Assembly: GCA_902793685.1 (NCBI GenBank)
Contig: CADBEN010000005.1
Span: 124,001 to 188,000 of the forward strand
Direction: 5' to 3'
Length of the DNA stretch: 64,000 nt
DNA from: an uncultured Lachnospiraceae bacterium
GTDB taxonomy: Bacteria; Bacillota; Clostridia; Lachnospirales; Lachnospiraceae
The number at the start of each line of letters is the position of its first letter. The stretch's first letter is position 1. This document shows, one piece after another, positions 26,652 to 34,370 of the stretch. A program made the translations under genes and the position numbers. The notes under the pieces were generated by a model that worked only from the letters and a program-made list of their open reading frames with translations, had not been told where the DNA came from and ran no database searches.

Positions 26652-26912
26652 ACAAGCCTTGCAAATATGGAAACGACCCGTTCCTGTCATGCTCGCATGA
26701 CACAGGAACGGGTCGTTTTTATATTTATACGGCGCCGCCGTACAACGAGGGACCGAAGGTTCCGAGTCTGTACCGAGCGGCGCCGAAGTCCGTGCGGAGC
26801 ACGGACAAGCATGGCTTGTATCAAACGGCGCCGCCGTACAACGAGGAACCGAAGGTTCCGAGTCTGTACCGAGCGGCGCCGAAGTCCGTGCGGAGCACGG
26901 ACGTGCATGGCT
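26652..26912. repeat. Composite structured repeat, copy A (long hairpin plus two tandem modules)
   Basis: It fills the space between converging ftsZ and coaX. ACAAGCC (26652-26658) is complementary to GGCTTGT (26813-26819). A long hairpin spans 26663-26726: AAATAT, then GG, then a 17-bp arm, with matching arms 26702-26718, TT, ATATTT, so GG sits opposite TT. Two 88-nt modules follow (26729-26816 and 26825-26912, period 96). Each holds a GGCGCCG...GTAC outer stem, an inner hairpin (GGGACC-GAA-GGTTCC in one, GGAACC-GAA-GGTTCC in the other), and a GTCCGTG/CACGGAC hairpin. The same plan recurs at 30648-30916. Open frames across it are not coding. Confidence 0.85.
26671..26723. terminator. Hairpin able to end ftsZ and coaX transcripts
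   Basis: The 17-bp perfect stem (26671-26687 with 26702-26718) is flanked by AAA and a TTTTT tract, so it should work as a bidirectional terminator. It is the core of the hairpin module of the composite repeat. Confidence 0.75.
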
Positions 26913-26919
26913 ATAAGAT

Positions 26920-27687
26920 TTATTCGTTCTTCCGGTAGAGGATCAGCAGTCCTTTCAGGAGAAGGTTGTCGTCGATGATAATGTCCTTCCGCCTGCAGTA
27001 GGGGATGACGTAGGGGGCGAGGCCGCCGGTGGCGACGACACTGGCTTTCTCGCCGAGCTCCGCCTCCATGCGCTCAATGCAGCCGTCCATCATGGCGGCG
27101 TTGCCGTAGATGATGCCGCTTCGCATGCTGTCCACGGTGTTCTTCGCGATGATGGGGCCGGGGCTTTCGAGGTCGATGTAGGGCAGCTGGGCAGTTTTTC
27201 CGGAGAGGGTGTCCAGGGACACCCGGAGGCCCGGATAGATGATGCCGCCGATGTAATCCCCTGCCTTGCTGACGGCGGTGATGGTGGTGGCGGTGCCCAT
27301 GTCGATGACGATGATGGGCAGCGGGTACAGGGACCGGGCCGCGATGGAGTCGACGATCAGGTCGGCGCCGACCTTCTTCGGGTCGTCCATGCGGATGTTG
27401 ATGCCGGTCTTCATGCCGGCGCCCACCAGCTTGCAGGTCTTGCCGGTCACCTTTTTCACGGCGGTCAGGATCACGGGATTCAGCGGCGGAACGACGCTGG
27501 AAAGGATGGCGCCCTCGACCTTCTCCGGATTCATGTGGTACAGCTCAAAGATGTTCTTGATGCTGACAGCGTATTCCAGATCGGTCTTACGCGTGTCGGT
27601 GGTGATGCGCTCCATGAAATAGGTGTTCTTCTCATCGATTCCGCCGATGACGATGTTGGAGTTTCCCATATCCAGAGTAAGAATCAT
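26920..27687 (-). CDS. coaX: Type III pantothenate kinase
   Basis: First committed step of coenzyme A synthesis: phosphorylates pantothenate with ATP, in the CoaX form that is not feedback-inhibited by CoA. 255 aa, normal length. ASKHA-fold motifs are LTLDMGNSNIVIG (phosphate 1), GADLIVDSIAA, IIVIDMGTATTITAVS (phosphate 2), GGIIYPGLRVSLDTLSGKTAQLP and ASVVATGGLAPYV (adenosine motif). A monovalent cation is needed in this family. It is divergent from coaBC across a 93-nt gap, so two CoA steps share a regulatory region. The 3' end abuts the structured repeat. Confidence 0.95.
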   Translation of the reverse strand: MILTLDMGNSNIVIGGIDEKNTYFMERITTDTRKTDLEYAVSIKNIFELYHMNPEKVEGAILSSVVPPLNPVILTAVKKVTGKTCKLVGAGMKTGINIRMDDPKKVGADLIVDSIAARSLYPLPIIVIDMGTATTITAVSKAGDYIGGIIYPGLRVSLDTLSGKTAQLPYIDLESPGPIIAKNTVDSMRSGIIYGNAAMMDGCIERMEAELGEKASVVATGGLAPYVIPYCRRKDIIIDDNLLLKGLLILYRKNE

Positions 27688-27712
27688 GGTTTCTTCCTTT
27701 CCGGGTTTATGT

Positions 27713-27718
27713 TATAAT
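27713..27718 (+). promoter_or_regulatory. -10 box in the coaX-coaBC divergent region
   Basis: TATAAT on the plus strand, 63 nt before the coaBC start; the -35 region is poor. The same bases read as TATAAC on the minus strand, 24 nt from the coaX start, so the two promoters may overlap. Confidence 0.4.
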
Positions 27719-27780
27719 CCTTTGCGCCTGACTAATTATAACTCTGCCGCGGCCGCCGCCGCAATCGGGAGGGAACGGAA

Positions 27781-28977
27781 ATGCTGAAAGGAAAGACCAT
27801 ACTTCTTGGACTCAGCGGGAGTATCTCTGCTTTTAAAATGGCTCATCTTGCAAGTCTTCTGAAGCAGGCGGGAGCGGATACCTATGTTATCATGACGAAG
27901 AACGCCTGCCGTTTCATCGACCCCGTCGTGTTTGACACCCTGACGGGTCACAGAACGGTCCTGGATGATTTCGACCGGACGAATCTGTCGCCGGTCTCCC
28001 ATATCGACCTCCCGAAAATGGCGGACGTATTCCTGGTGGCGCCGGCCAGTGCGGATATCATCGGAAAAGCGGCCAACGGCATTGCGGACGACATGCTTTC
28101 CTCCGCGATCATTGCGGCTTATTCCTGTCCGCGGCTCATTTCTCCGGCCATGAACGTGCATATGTATCAGAACCCGGCAGTGCAGGAGAATCTTAAGAAG
28201 CTGCAGAGCCGCGGCTGGACTGTGGTGCAGCCCGGCGCGGGATTCCAGGCCTGCGGGGACATCGGGGACGGCCGTCTGCCGGAGCCGGAGGAACTGATGG
28301 AGTGGCTTGAGATGGCCTGCGGCGCAGAGAAGGATCTCGCCGGAAAGAAGGTGCTGGTCACCGCCGGCGCCACCCGGGAGAGCATCGACCCGGTGCGCTT
28401 CATCACGAACCATTCCACCGGGAAGATGGGCGTTTCCCTGGCGAGGGCCGCGGCGATCCGCGGCGCTTCCGTGACCCTGGTGGCCGCGGACATGCGCGTC
28501 GAGCCGCCGAAGTTCGTGGAGACCGTCCGTGTAAAGAGCGCGGCGGATATGTTCGAAGCAGTTACTGCCCGTGCTCCGGAGCAGGATATCATCATCATGG
28601 CAGCGGCGGTGGCGGACTTCACGCCGATCACGGTCGCTGACCAGAAGATCAAGAAAAAGAACAAGAATGAGGGTATGACCCTGGAGCTCACCCGGACAAA
28701 GGATATTCTTGCCCACCTCGGCTCCGTCAAGCCCGAGGGACAGTTCCTCTGCGGCTTCGCGATGGAGACAGAGAATCTTCTCGCCAACGCGGCGGAGAAA
28801 CTGACGAAAAAGAATGCGGACATGATCGTCGCCAACAGCCTCCGCACCAAGGGGGCGGGCTTCGGCACCGACACCAACATCGTCACCATCCTGAAGCCTG
28901 AGGGGAGCGTCGAACTGCCCATTCTTTCCAAGAATGAAGTGGCAGACCGGATATTAGACCAGATCATCGCCCGGTGA
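27781..28977 (+). CDS. coaBC: Bifunctional phosphopantothenoylcysteine decarboxylase/phosphopantothenate--cysteine ligase
   Basis: Two successive steps of coenzyme A synthesis. 398 aa, the usual fused form. The N-terminal CoaC flavoprotein has GLSGSISAFKMAHLASLLKQ, the active-site histidine in SPVSHIDLPKMADVFLVAPASADIIGK, and SPAMNVHMYQNPAVQENL. The C-terminal CoaB ligase begins near LAGKKVLVTAGATRESIDPVRFITNHSTGKMG, followed by AAAVADFTPITVADQKIKKK and AFATD-region counterpart GFAMETENLLANA. GGGAGGG precedes the ATG. It is divergent from coaX and followed 81 nt later by prfC. Confidence 0.95.
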   Translation: MLKGKTILLGLSGSISAFKMAHLASLLKQAGADTYVIMTKNACRFIDPVVFDTLTGHRTVLDDFDRTNLSPVSHIDLPKMADVFLVAPASADIIGKAANGIADDMLSSAIIAAYSCPRLISPAMNVHMYQNPAVQENLKKLQSRGWTVVQPGAGFQACGDIGDGRLPEPEELMEWLEMACGAEKDLAGKKVLVTAGATRESIDPVRFITNHSTGKMGVSLARAAAIRGASVTLVAADMRVEPPKFVETVRVKSAADMFEAVTARAPEQDIIIMAAAVADFTPITVADQKIKKKNKNEGMTLELTRTKDILAHLGSVKPEGQFLCGFAMETENLLANAAEKLTKKNADMIVANSLRTKGAGFGTDTNIVTILKPEGSVELPILSKNEVADRILDQIIAR

Positions 28978-29058
28978 AAAAGAATAAACGCCGGAAACAT
29001 ATTTCCGGACCCGGGTGATTAAAATAAGCAGTAAACGTAAAAAGAGAGAGGAACCACT

Positions 29059-30654
29059 GTGTCAGCGAATTTTGAAGAGATCAGAAAAAGACGTACCTTT
29101 GCCATCATCAGCCACCCGGACGCCGGTAAGACGACCCTGACCGAGAAGCTGCTGCTTTACGGCGGCGCTATCAACCTTGCCGGCAGCGTCAAGGGAAGAA
29201 AGACCGGAAAGCACGCGGTCTCTGACTGGATGGAGATCGAGAAGGAACGTGGAATTTCGGTCACATCGTCCGTTCTGCAGTTCAATTACGAGGGCTTCTG
29301 CATCAATATCCTGGATACGCCGGGACATCAGGACTTCTCCGAGGACACCTACCGTACGCTGATGGCGGCGGACTCCGCGGTCATGGTCATCGATGCCGGT
29401 AAGGGCGTCGAGGCGCAGACGCGGAAGCTGTTCAAGGTATGTACGCTGCGCCACATTCCGATCTTTACCTTCATCAACAAGATGGACCGTGAGGCCCGGG
29501 ATCCCTTTGCCCTGACGGACGAGATCGAGGATCTGCTGGGCATCCGGACCTGTCCGGTGAACTGGCCGATTGGCTGCGGCAAGAATTTCAAGGGCGTTTA
29601 CGACCGCAACACGAAGGAGATCACCACCTTCCACGCAGCCCACGCCGGCATGCAGGAAGTTGAGAGCCACACCATCTCCGTGGACGATGCTGACCTCGGC
29701 AAAACCATCGGCGAGGACTACAAGGACCAGCTGCTGGAGGAGATCGAGCTTCTGGACGGCGCCAGCGATGAACTGGACATGGAGCGGGTGTCCCGCGGAG
29801 ATCTGACTCCGGTGTTCTTCGGTTCCGCCCTGACGAACTTCGGCGTCGAGACCTTCCTGGAGCACTTCCTGAAGATGACTTACTCCCCGCTGCCCCGGCC
29901 CACGAAGACCGGAGTGGTGGATCCGATGAAGGACGATTTCTTCTCGGCCTTCGTCTTCAAGATCCAGGCGAACATGAACAAGGCGCATCGCGACAGGATC
30001 GCCTTCATGCGCATCTGCTCCGGCGAGTATGAGCCGGGCATTGAGTGCACCCACGTCCAGGGCGGGCGGAAGCTCCGTCTGAACCAGTCGACGCAGATGA
30101 TGGCGGATGAGCGGAAGATCGTCGAGAAGGCCTACGCGGGCGATATCATCGGCGTCTTTGATCCCGGCATTTTCTCCATCGGCGACACGCTCTGCACATC
30201 GAAGGAACCGGTGGAGTTCGAGGGCATCCCGACCTTCGCGCCGGAGCATTTCGCAAGACTCCGCCAGATCGACACCATGAAGCGGAAGCAGTTCGCCAAG
30301 GGCGTCCTGCAGATCGCCCAGGAGGGTGCCATCCAGATCTTCCAGGAGTTCAACACCGGTATGGAAGAGATCATCGTCGGCGCTGTCGGCGTCCTGCAGT
30401 TTGAGGTCCTGACCTACCGCCTGAAGGCCGAGTACAACGTCGAGGTCAAGCTGGACCAGCTGCCCTACGAGTACATCCGCTGGATCGACCATCCGGAGAC
30501 CGTGGACGTGAACCGCATCACCGGCACCAGCGACATGAAGCTCATCAAGAACATGAAGGACGAGCCCCTGCTCCTGTTCGCCCACGAGTGGAGCGTCCGC
30601 ATGGTGGAAGAACGAAATCCCGGATTGAAATTGTTAGAGTTTGGTAAAAACTGA
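29059..30654 (+). CDS. prfC: Peptide chain release factor 3
   Basis: Translational GTPase that removes RF1/RF2 from the ribosome after peptide release. 531 aa, normal length. G motifs: ISHPDAGKTTLTEKLL (G1), GISVTSSVLQFNYEGFCINILDTPGHQDFSEDTYRTL (G2-G3), FINKMDREARDPF (G4). The C-terminal RF3 domain includes GVLQFEVLTYRLKAEYNVEVKLDQLPYEYIRWI. It starts with GTG after AGAGAGAGG. The stop codon (30652-30654) lies inside the left arm of composite repeat B, so the repeat touches the end of the gene. Confidence 0.95.
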   Translation: MSANFEEIRKRRTFAIISHPDAGKTTLTEKLLLYGGAINLAGSVKGRKTGKHAVSDWMEIEKERGISVTSSVLQFNYEGFCINILDTPGHQDFSEDTYRTLMAADSAVMVIDAGKGVEAQTRKLFKVCTLRHIPIFTFINKMDREARDPFALTDEIEDLLGIRTCPVNWPIGCGKNFKGVYDRNTKEITTFHAAHAGMQEVESHTISVDDADLGKTIGEDYKDQLLEEIELLDGASDELDMERVSRGDLTPVFFGSALTNFGVETFLEHFLKMTYSPLPRPTKTGVVDPMKDDFFSAFVFKIQANMNKAHRDRIAFMRICSGEYEPGIECTHVQGGRKLRLNQSTQMMADERKIVEKAYAGDIIGVFDPGIFSIGDTLCTSKEPVEFEGIPTFAPEHFARLRQIDTMKRKQFAKGVLQIAQEGAIQIFQEFNTGMEEIIVGAVGVLQFEVLTYRLKAEYNVEVKLDQLPYEYIRWIDHPETVDVNRITGTSDMKLIKNMKDEPLLLFAHEWSVRMVEERNPGLKLLEFGKN

Positions 30655-30916
30655 GCCACGCAGACATGGAAACAACGCGTACACTGTGCTTGCACAGAGT
30701 GTACGCGTTGTTTTTATGTCTATGCGGCGAAGCCGCCCAACGAGGGACCGAAGGTCCCGAGTCTGGGCGTGGCTCAGTTTAGCAAGGCGAAGCCGCCCAA
30801 CGAGGGACCGGAGGTCCCGAGTCTGGGCGTGGCTCAGTTTAGCAGAGCAAAAGCCTTGCAGAGCGGCGAAGCCGCCCAACGAGGGACCGAAGGTCCCGAG
30901 TCTGGGCGTGGCTCAG
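30648..30916. repeat. Composite structured repeat, copy B (long hairpin plus three tandem modules)
   Basis: Left arm AAACTGAGCCACGC (30648-30661) contains the prfC stop and is exactly complementary to the ends of module 1 (30767-30780) and module 2 (30827-30840). The hairpin is 30662-30721: AGACAT, GG, then a 16-bp arm (30670-30685 with 30698-30713), TT, ATGTCT. Modules start at 30724, 30784 and 30863; the first two have a 60-bp period. Each has GGC-GAA-GCC, an outer AGCCGCCC/GGGCGTGGCT stem and an inner GGGACC-GAA-GGTCCC hairpin (GGA loop in module 2). Module 3 is preceded by AAGCCTTGCA, also present at the left of copy A. Bases 30917-30960 show nothing recognisable. Confidence 0.85.
30670..30717 (+). 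terminator. Hairpin expected to end the prfC transcript
   Basis: A 16-bp perfect stem (30670-30685 with 30698-30713) with the right arm running into TTTTT. It forms the hairpin module of composite repeat B. Confidence 0.7.
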
Positions 30917-30961
30917 CCGGGTACAAATGAAAAGCAAAAACACAAATCAAGTGTAAAAATA

Positions 30962-30990
30962 TTGACTAATACACTTTGCTGTGCTAAAAG
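30962..30990 (+). promoter_or_regulatory. Promoter of the trp operon
   Basis: TTGACT (30962-30967), 17-nt spacer, TAAAAG (30985-30990) with an upstream TGC (extended -10). It sits just before the T-box leader. Confidence 0.6.
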
Positions 30991-31009
30991 ATAAATTAAT
31001 CAAACATAA

Positions 31010-31345
31010 ACCGTTGAAGCGGAGATAACGGTGGTTATGCCCCTACAGAGAGCCCGGATTGCTGAGAACGGGTGGAACGCAGATCATCAAATGGACCGCT
31101 GAGGGCGCGGGGAAAGGCCGGAAGGACAGCGCCGAATACAGCAGAAAAAGCTGTGAAGGCATTGGAGAAAGCGCCGGATCGGAAGGCCGAGTATATCGCG
31201 ACGTGAGGCATACGTCAGTTGCCGGGGATATGATGGTATCCCGCAGAGTGTACGGCATTGCCGTAAATCAGGGTGGCACCGCGGATCAATTGTATGAATT
31301 CGCCCCTGACAGAATGTAACAGTTCTGTCAGGGGCTTTTGCTTTT
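31010..31345 (+). ncRNA. Tryptophan T-box riboswitch leader
   Basis: tRNA-sensing leader that allows read-through into the trp genes when uncharged tRNA-Trp pairs with it. Stem I marks are AGAGAG (31047-31052) and GCTGAGAA (31061-31068). The specifier loop offers TGG (31092-31094) followed by A, which matches tRNA-Trp. The T-box sequence GGGTGGCACCGCGG (31271-31284) is perfect; its UGGC pairs with the tRNA 3' end. A terminator follows at 31302-31340, and trpD starts 77 nt later. Confidence 0.93.
31302..31340 (+). terminator. T-box-controlled terminator
   Basis: A 13-bp perfect stem (31302-31314 with 31323-31335) and 8-nt loop, then TTTTGCTTTTT. It is the alternative fold to the antiterminator formed with the T-box sequence. 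Confidence 0.9.
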
Positions 31346-31416
31346 TCGGGAGATCTCAACGTTGAGAAGGACCGGAAGAGTCCCGGACAGAAACGCCAAA
31401 ATGAAAGGAGAATTCC

Positions 31417-32439
31417 ATGATCAAAGAAGCCATCGAGAAAATCGTCAGCAAGCAGGACCTTACTTATGATGAGGCATACACCGTCATGAACGAGATCATG
31501 ACCGGGCAGACGTCGCCGACCCAGAACGCGGCCTTTCTGGCGGCGCTCTCCACCAAGAGTACCCGGGCGGAGACCATCGACGAGATCTCCGGCTGTGCGC
31601 AGGCCATGCGGGAGCGGGCGGAGAAGGTCGAGGTCTCTGTGCCTGTGATGGAGATTGTCGGCACCGGCGGTGACCACGCGAACACCTTCAACATTTCCAC
31701 CTGTTCTGCCTTTGTGGCGGCTGCGGGCGGCGTGAAGATCGCGAAGCACGGGAACCGGGCAGCATCCTCCCGCTGCGGCACCGCTGATTTTCTGGAAGCT
31801 TCCGGCGCCAACATTCAGCAGGATCAGGAACTCTGCACAAAGATGCTGAACGAGGTAGGAATGTGCTTCCTCTTCGCGCAGAAGTACCACACCTCGATGA
31901 AATATGTCGGCAGCATCCGTCGGGAGCTTGGAATCCGGACCGTGTTCAATATCCTTGGCCCGCTGACCAACCCGGCAAAGCCGGAATACTTCCTCCTGGG
32001 TGTCTACGACGAATATCTGGTGGAGCCGCTGGCAAAGGTCCTTTCCAGCCTCGGTGTGAAGCGCGGTTTCGTAGTCTACGGCCAGGACAAGATGGATGAG
32101 ATCTCCGCCAGCGCCCCGACCACGGTCAGCGAGATCCGGGACGGCTTCTACCGGACGATGGTGATCAGGCCGGAGGATTTCGGCCTGGAGCGCGGCACCA
32201 AAGATGAGGTGCTGGGCGGAACTCCCGCGGACAATGTTGAGATCGCGAAGAAGCTTCTTTCCGGCGAAGACCGCGGCACGAAGCGCACCGCCATTCTGCT
32301 GAACGCAGGCGCAGCCCTTTACATCGCAGGCAAGGCTTCCGACATGAAGGAAGGAGTGAAGCTGGCTGGGGAGATCCTGGACAGCGGCGCGGCGCTGAAG
32401 ACCTACGAAGATTTTGTGAGAGTATCAAACGGAAATTGA
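31417..32439 (+). CDS. trpD: Anthranilate phosphoribosyltransferase
   Basis: Second step of tryptophan synthesis: joins anthranilate and PRPP. 340 aa, the unfused form. Family motifs are [55 protein letters not shown] (PRPP and metal binding) and [14 protein letters not shown], with [19 protein letters not shown] near residue 210. AAAGGAG precedes the ATG. It is the first gene after the T-box; trpE and trpG, which make its substrate, are not in this operon. Confidence 0.96.
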   Translation: MIKEAIEKIVSKQDLTYDEAYTVMNEIMTGQTSPTQNAAFLAALSTKSTRAETIDEISGCAQAMRERAEKVEVSVPVMEIVGTGGDHANTFNISTCSAFVAAAGGVKIAKHGNRAASSRCGTADFLEASGANIQQDQELCTKMLNEVGMCFLFAQKYHTSMKYVGSIRRELGIRTVFNILGPLTNPAKPEYFLLGVYDEYLVEPLAKVLSSLGVKRGFVVYGQDKMDEISASAPTTVSEIRDGFYRTMVIRPEDFGLERGTKDEVLGGTPADNVEIAKKLLSGEDRGTKRTAILLNAGAALYIAGKASDMKEGVKLAGEILDSGAALKTYEDFVRVSNGN

Positions 32440-32456
32440 GACTTCCGGGAAAAACC

Positions 32457-32535
32457 AGTGCAGCAGAACTGCCCGGGGATGGGCAGTGCAGAGGAACTGC
32501 CCGAGAGGTGCAGTACAGAAAAACTGCCCGGCAAA
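32457..32535 (+). repeat. Three short direct repeats between trpD and trpC
   Basis: AGTGCAGNNGAACTGCCCG-like units start at 32457, 32485 and about 32507. ACTGCCC and GGGCAGT between units 1 and 2 form a hairpin. No gene is visible in the spacer. Confidence 0.7.
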
Positions 32536-32583
32536 TGAATAAAAAAGAAATCGGTTTTGTCTGACATGGATAAGGTGGGCGGC

Positions 32584-33396
32584 ATGGCAGTAAATATTCT
32601 GGAACAGCTGGCAGAACACGCGCGGGAGCGGGTCGCGGAAGCGAAACGGCGGATCCCGCCGGAGGAGATGAAGGCGAAAGCCTTTGCGATCGCGGCGGCG
32701 GAGCGGCAGGCGGCAACGGCCGCCGAATTTACCTTTCCCTTCGAGCAGGCGCTGCGGGGAGAGCGGATGGCTTTCATCTGTGAGTGCAAGAAGGCAAGCC
32801 CCTCAAAAGGTTTGATCGCGCCGGACTTCCCGTACCTCGAGATCGCGAAAAGCTATGAGGCGGCGGGGGCATCGGCCATCTCGGTCCTGACGGAGCCCGG
32901 ATGGTTCCTCGGATCGGATCAATACCTGAAAGAGATCGCGGCGGCGGTGAAGATTCCCTGTCTGCGGAAGGATTTCACAGTGGACGAGTACATGATCTAT
33001 GAGGCGAAGTGCCTGGGGGCGGCGGCGGTGCTTCTCATCTGCGCGCTGCTGGACACGGAAACCCTCCGGCGATACATCAGGATCTGCGATACGCTGGGGC
33101 TTTCGGCTCTGGTGGAGGCCCACGACGAGGCGGAGACCTGTTCCGCAGTGGATGCCGGCGCCCGGATCATCGGTGTGAACAACCGGAATCTGAAGGATTT
33201 CACGGTGGATTTTTCCAACAGCATCCGGCTCCGCAGTCTGATCCCGGAGGATGTGATCTTTGTGGCGGAGAGCGGTGTCCGGACCCGTGCGGATGTGGAG
33301 CTTCTGCGGGCTCACAAGGTGGACGCAGCCCTGATCGGCGAGACCCTGATGCGGGCGCCGGACAAGCGGGCGATGCTTGACGAACTGAGAGGATAA
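32584..33396 (+). CDS. trpC: Indole-3-glycerol-phosphate synthase
   Basis: Converts carboxyphenylamino-deoxyribulose phosphate to indole-3-glycerol phosphate. 270 aa TIM barrel. Motifs: FICECKKASPSKGLIAPDF (catalytic Lys region), GASAISVLTEPGWFLGSDQYL, PCLRKDFTVDEYMIYEAKCLGAAAVLLI, GVNNRNLKDFTVDF and ESGVRTRADVELL. ATG 32584 is chosen because AAGGTGGG lies just upstream; the TTG at 32557 and ATG at 32566 would add up to nine poorly conserved residues. Fourth step of the pathway, second gene of the operon. Confidence 0.95.
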   Translation: MAVNILEQLAEHARERVAEAKRRIPPEEMKAKAFAIAAAERQAATAAEFTFPFEQALRGERMAFICECKKASPSKGLIAPDFPYLEIAKSYEAAGASAISVLTEPGWFLGSDQYLKEIAAAVKIPCLRKDFTVDEYMIYEAKCLGAAAVLLICALLDTETLRRYIRICDTLGLSALVEAHDEAETCSAVDAGARIIGVNNRNLKDFTVDFSNSIRLRSLIPEDVIFVAESGVRTRADVELLRAHKVDAALIGETLMRAPDKRAMLDELRG

Positions 33397-33502
33397 ATTC
33401 CCCAGACTGTCCGGGACATGGAAGACCGGGATACCGGAGGCGGGGAAGAAGCGGAACAAAGAAAGCAGAAGCACAGATCAGAGGATCCCTGGAAGGACGG
33501 GC

Positions 33503-34213
33503 ATGGTAGAAAGAGAAAACATGAAAAACCGGGTGCGGATCAAGCTATGCGGGCTTTCCCGCCCGGAAGATATCGCGGCGGCGAACGCCCTGCTGCCGGA
33601 TTTCGTCGGCTTCGTCTTTGCGAAGAAGAGCCCACGGTATGTGACGCCGGAGCAGGCGGTAAGGCTGAAGGCGCTGCTGGATCCGCGAATCCGGGCGGTG
33701 GGGGTCTTCGTGGACGAGGATCCTGAGCGTATCCGGAAGATCGCAGAAGCCGGGATCATCGACCTCGTCCAGCTCCACGGCAGGGAAACGCCGGAGCAGG
33801 TGAGAGAAGTGCAGAATTTTGTGCGGATCCCGGTCATCAAAGCTTTCTCTGTGAAGACGCCGGAAGACCTGAAAGCGGCGGCGGAAAGCCCCGCGGACTT
33901 CGTGCTTCTGGACAACGGCGCCGGAGGTACGGGAACCGCATTTGACTGGGAGATCTTGAGAGAGGATCAGGACAAAACACTGAACAGGGCTCTGATCGAG
34001 GAACCGAATGGAAGCAGGAATGGATTTCCGGTTTGTTTTCGCCGTCCGTTTTTCCTTGCCGGCGGCCTGACGCCGGAAAATGTGGGCGCAGCCATAAAGC
34101 GGTGCCGGCCCTGGGCCGTGGACACCAGCTCGGCTTTGGAGACTGACAGGAAGAAGGACCCGGCGAAGATGCAGGCGTTCGTGAACGCAGTTCGGAGCCT
34201 GAGACCGAATTGA
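33503..34213 (+). CDS. trpF: Phosphoribosylanthranilate isomerase
   Basis: Amadori rearrangement of phosphoribosylanthranilate, third step of the pathway. 236 aa, slightly long for the family. Family segments are [36 protein letters not shown] (catalytic Cys), [31 protein letters not shown] (catalytic Asp) and [16 protein letters not shown], ending with [19 protein letters not shown]. About 25 residues ([20 protein letters not shown]) are inserted between the Asp loop and LAGGL. AAGGA lies about 6 nt before ATG 33503; ATG 33521 is an alternative. Confidence 0.93.
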   Translation: MVERENMKNRVRIKLCGLSRPEDIAAANALLPDFVGFVFAKKSPRYVTPEQAVRLKALLDPRIRAVGVFVDEDPERIRKIAEAGIIDLVQLHGRETPEQVREVQNFVRIPVIKAFSVKTPEDLKAAAESPADFVLLDNGAGGTGTAFDWEILREDQDKTLNRALIEEPNGSRNGFPVCFRRPFFLAGGLTPENVGAAIKRCRPWAVDTSSALETDRKKDPAKMQAFVNAVRSLRPN

Positions 34214-34276
34214 AAAAACAGTGCAGACGGCAGGCAGGAAAAAAGTGTCGGCAGAACAGGCGACAGAAATAAAGAA

Positions 34277-34352
34277 GCTGCGCAGCAGTCAGCAGGAAAA
34301 AGCAGCAGAACAAAGCTGCGCAGCAGTCAGCAGAAAAAAGCAGCAGAACACA
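34277..34352 (+). repeat. Tandem 38-bp duplication between trpF and trpB
   Basis: GCTGCGCAGCAGTCAGCAG... occurs at 34277-34314 and 34315-34352, with two differences. The open frame through it is not conserved coding sequence. Confidence 0.9.
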
Positions 34353-34370
34353 GATGATGGAGGAAGAAAT

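Noticed and set aside
26667..26978. Arg-rich open frames across the structured repeats (also 26687-26908 minus, 30641-30994 plus)
   Set aside because: They translate repeat modules; no ribosome binding site or family match. The pattern is explained by the repeats.
30724..30916. Regularly spaced repeats as a CRISPR array
   Set aside because: Units are near-identical end to end with no unique spacers, the third unit is off register, and no cas gene is present.
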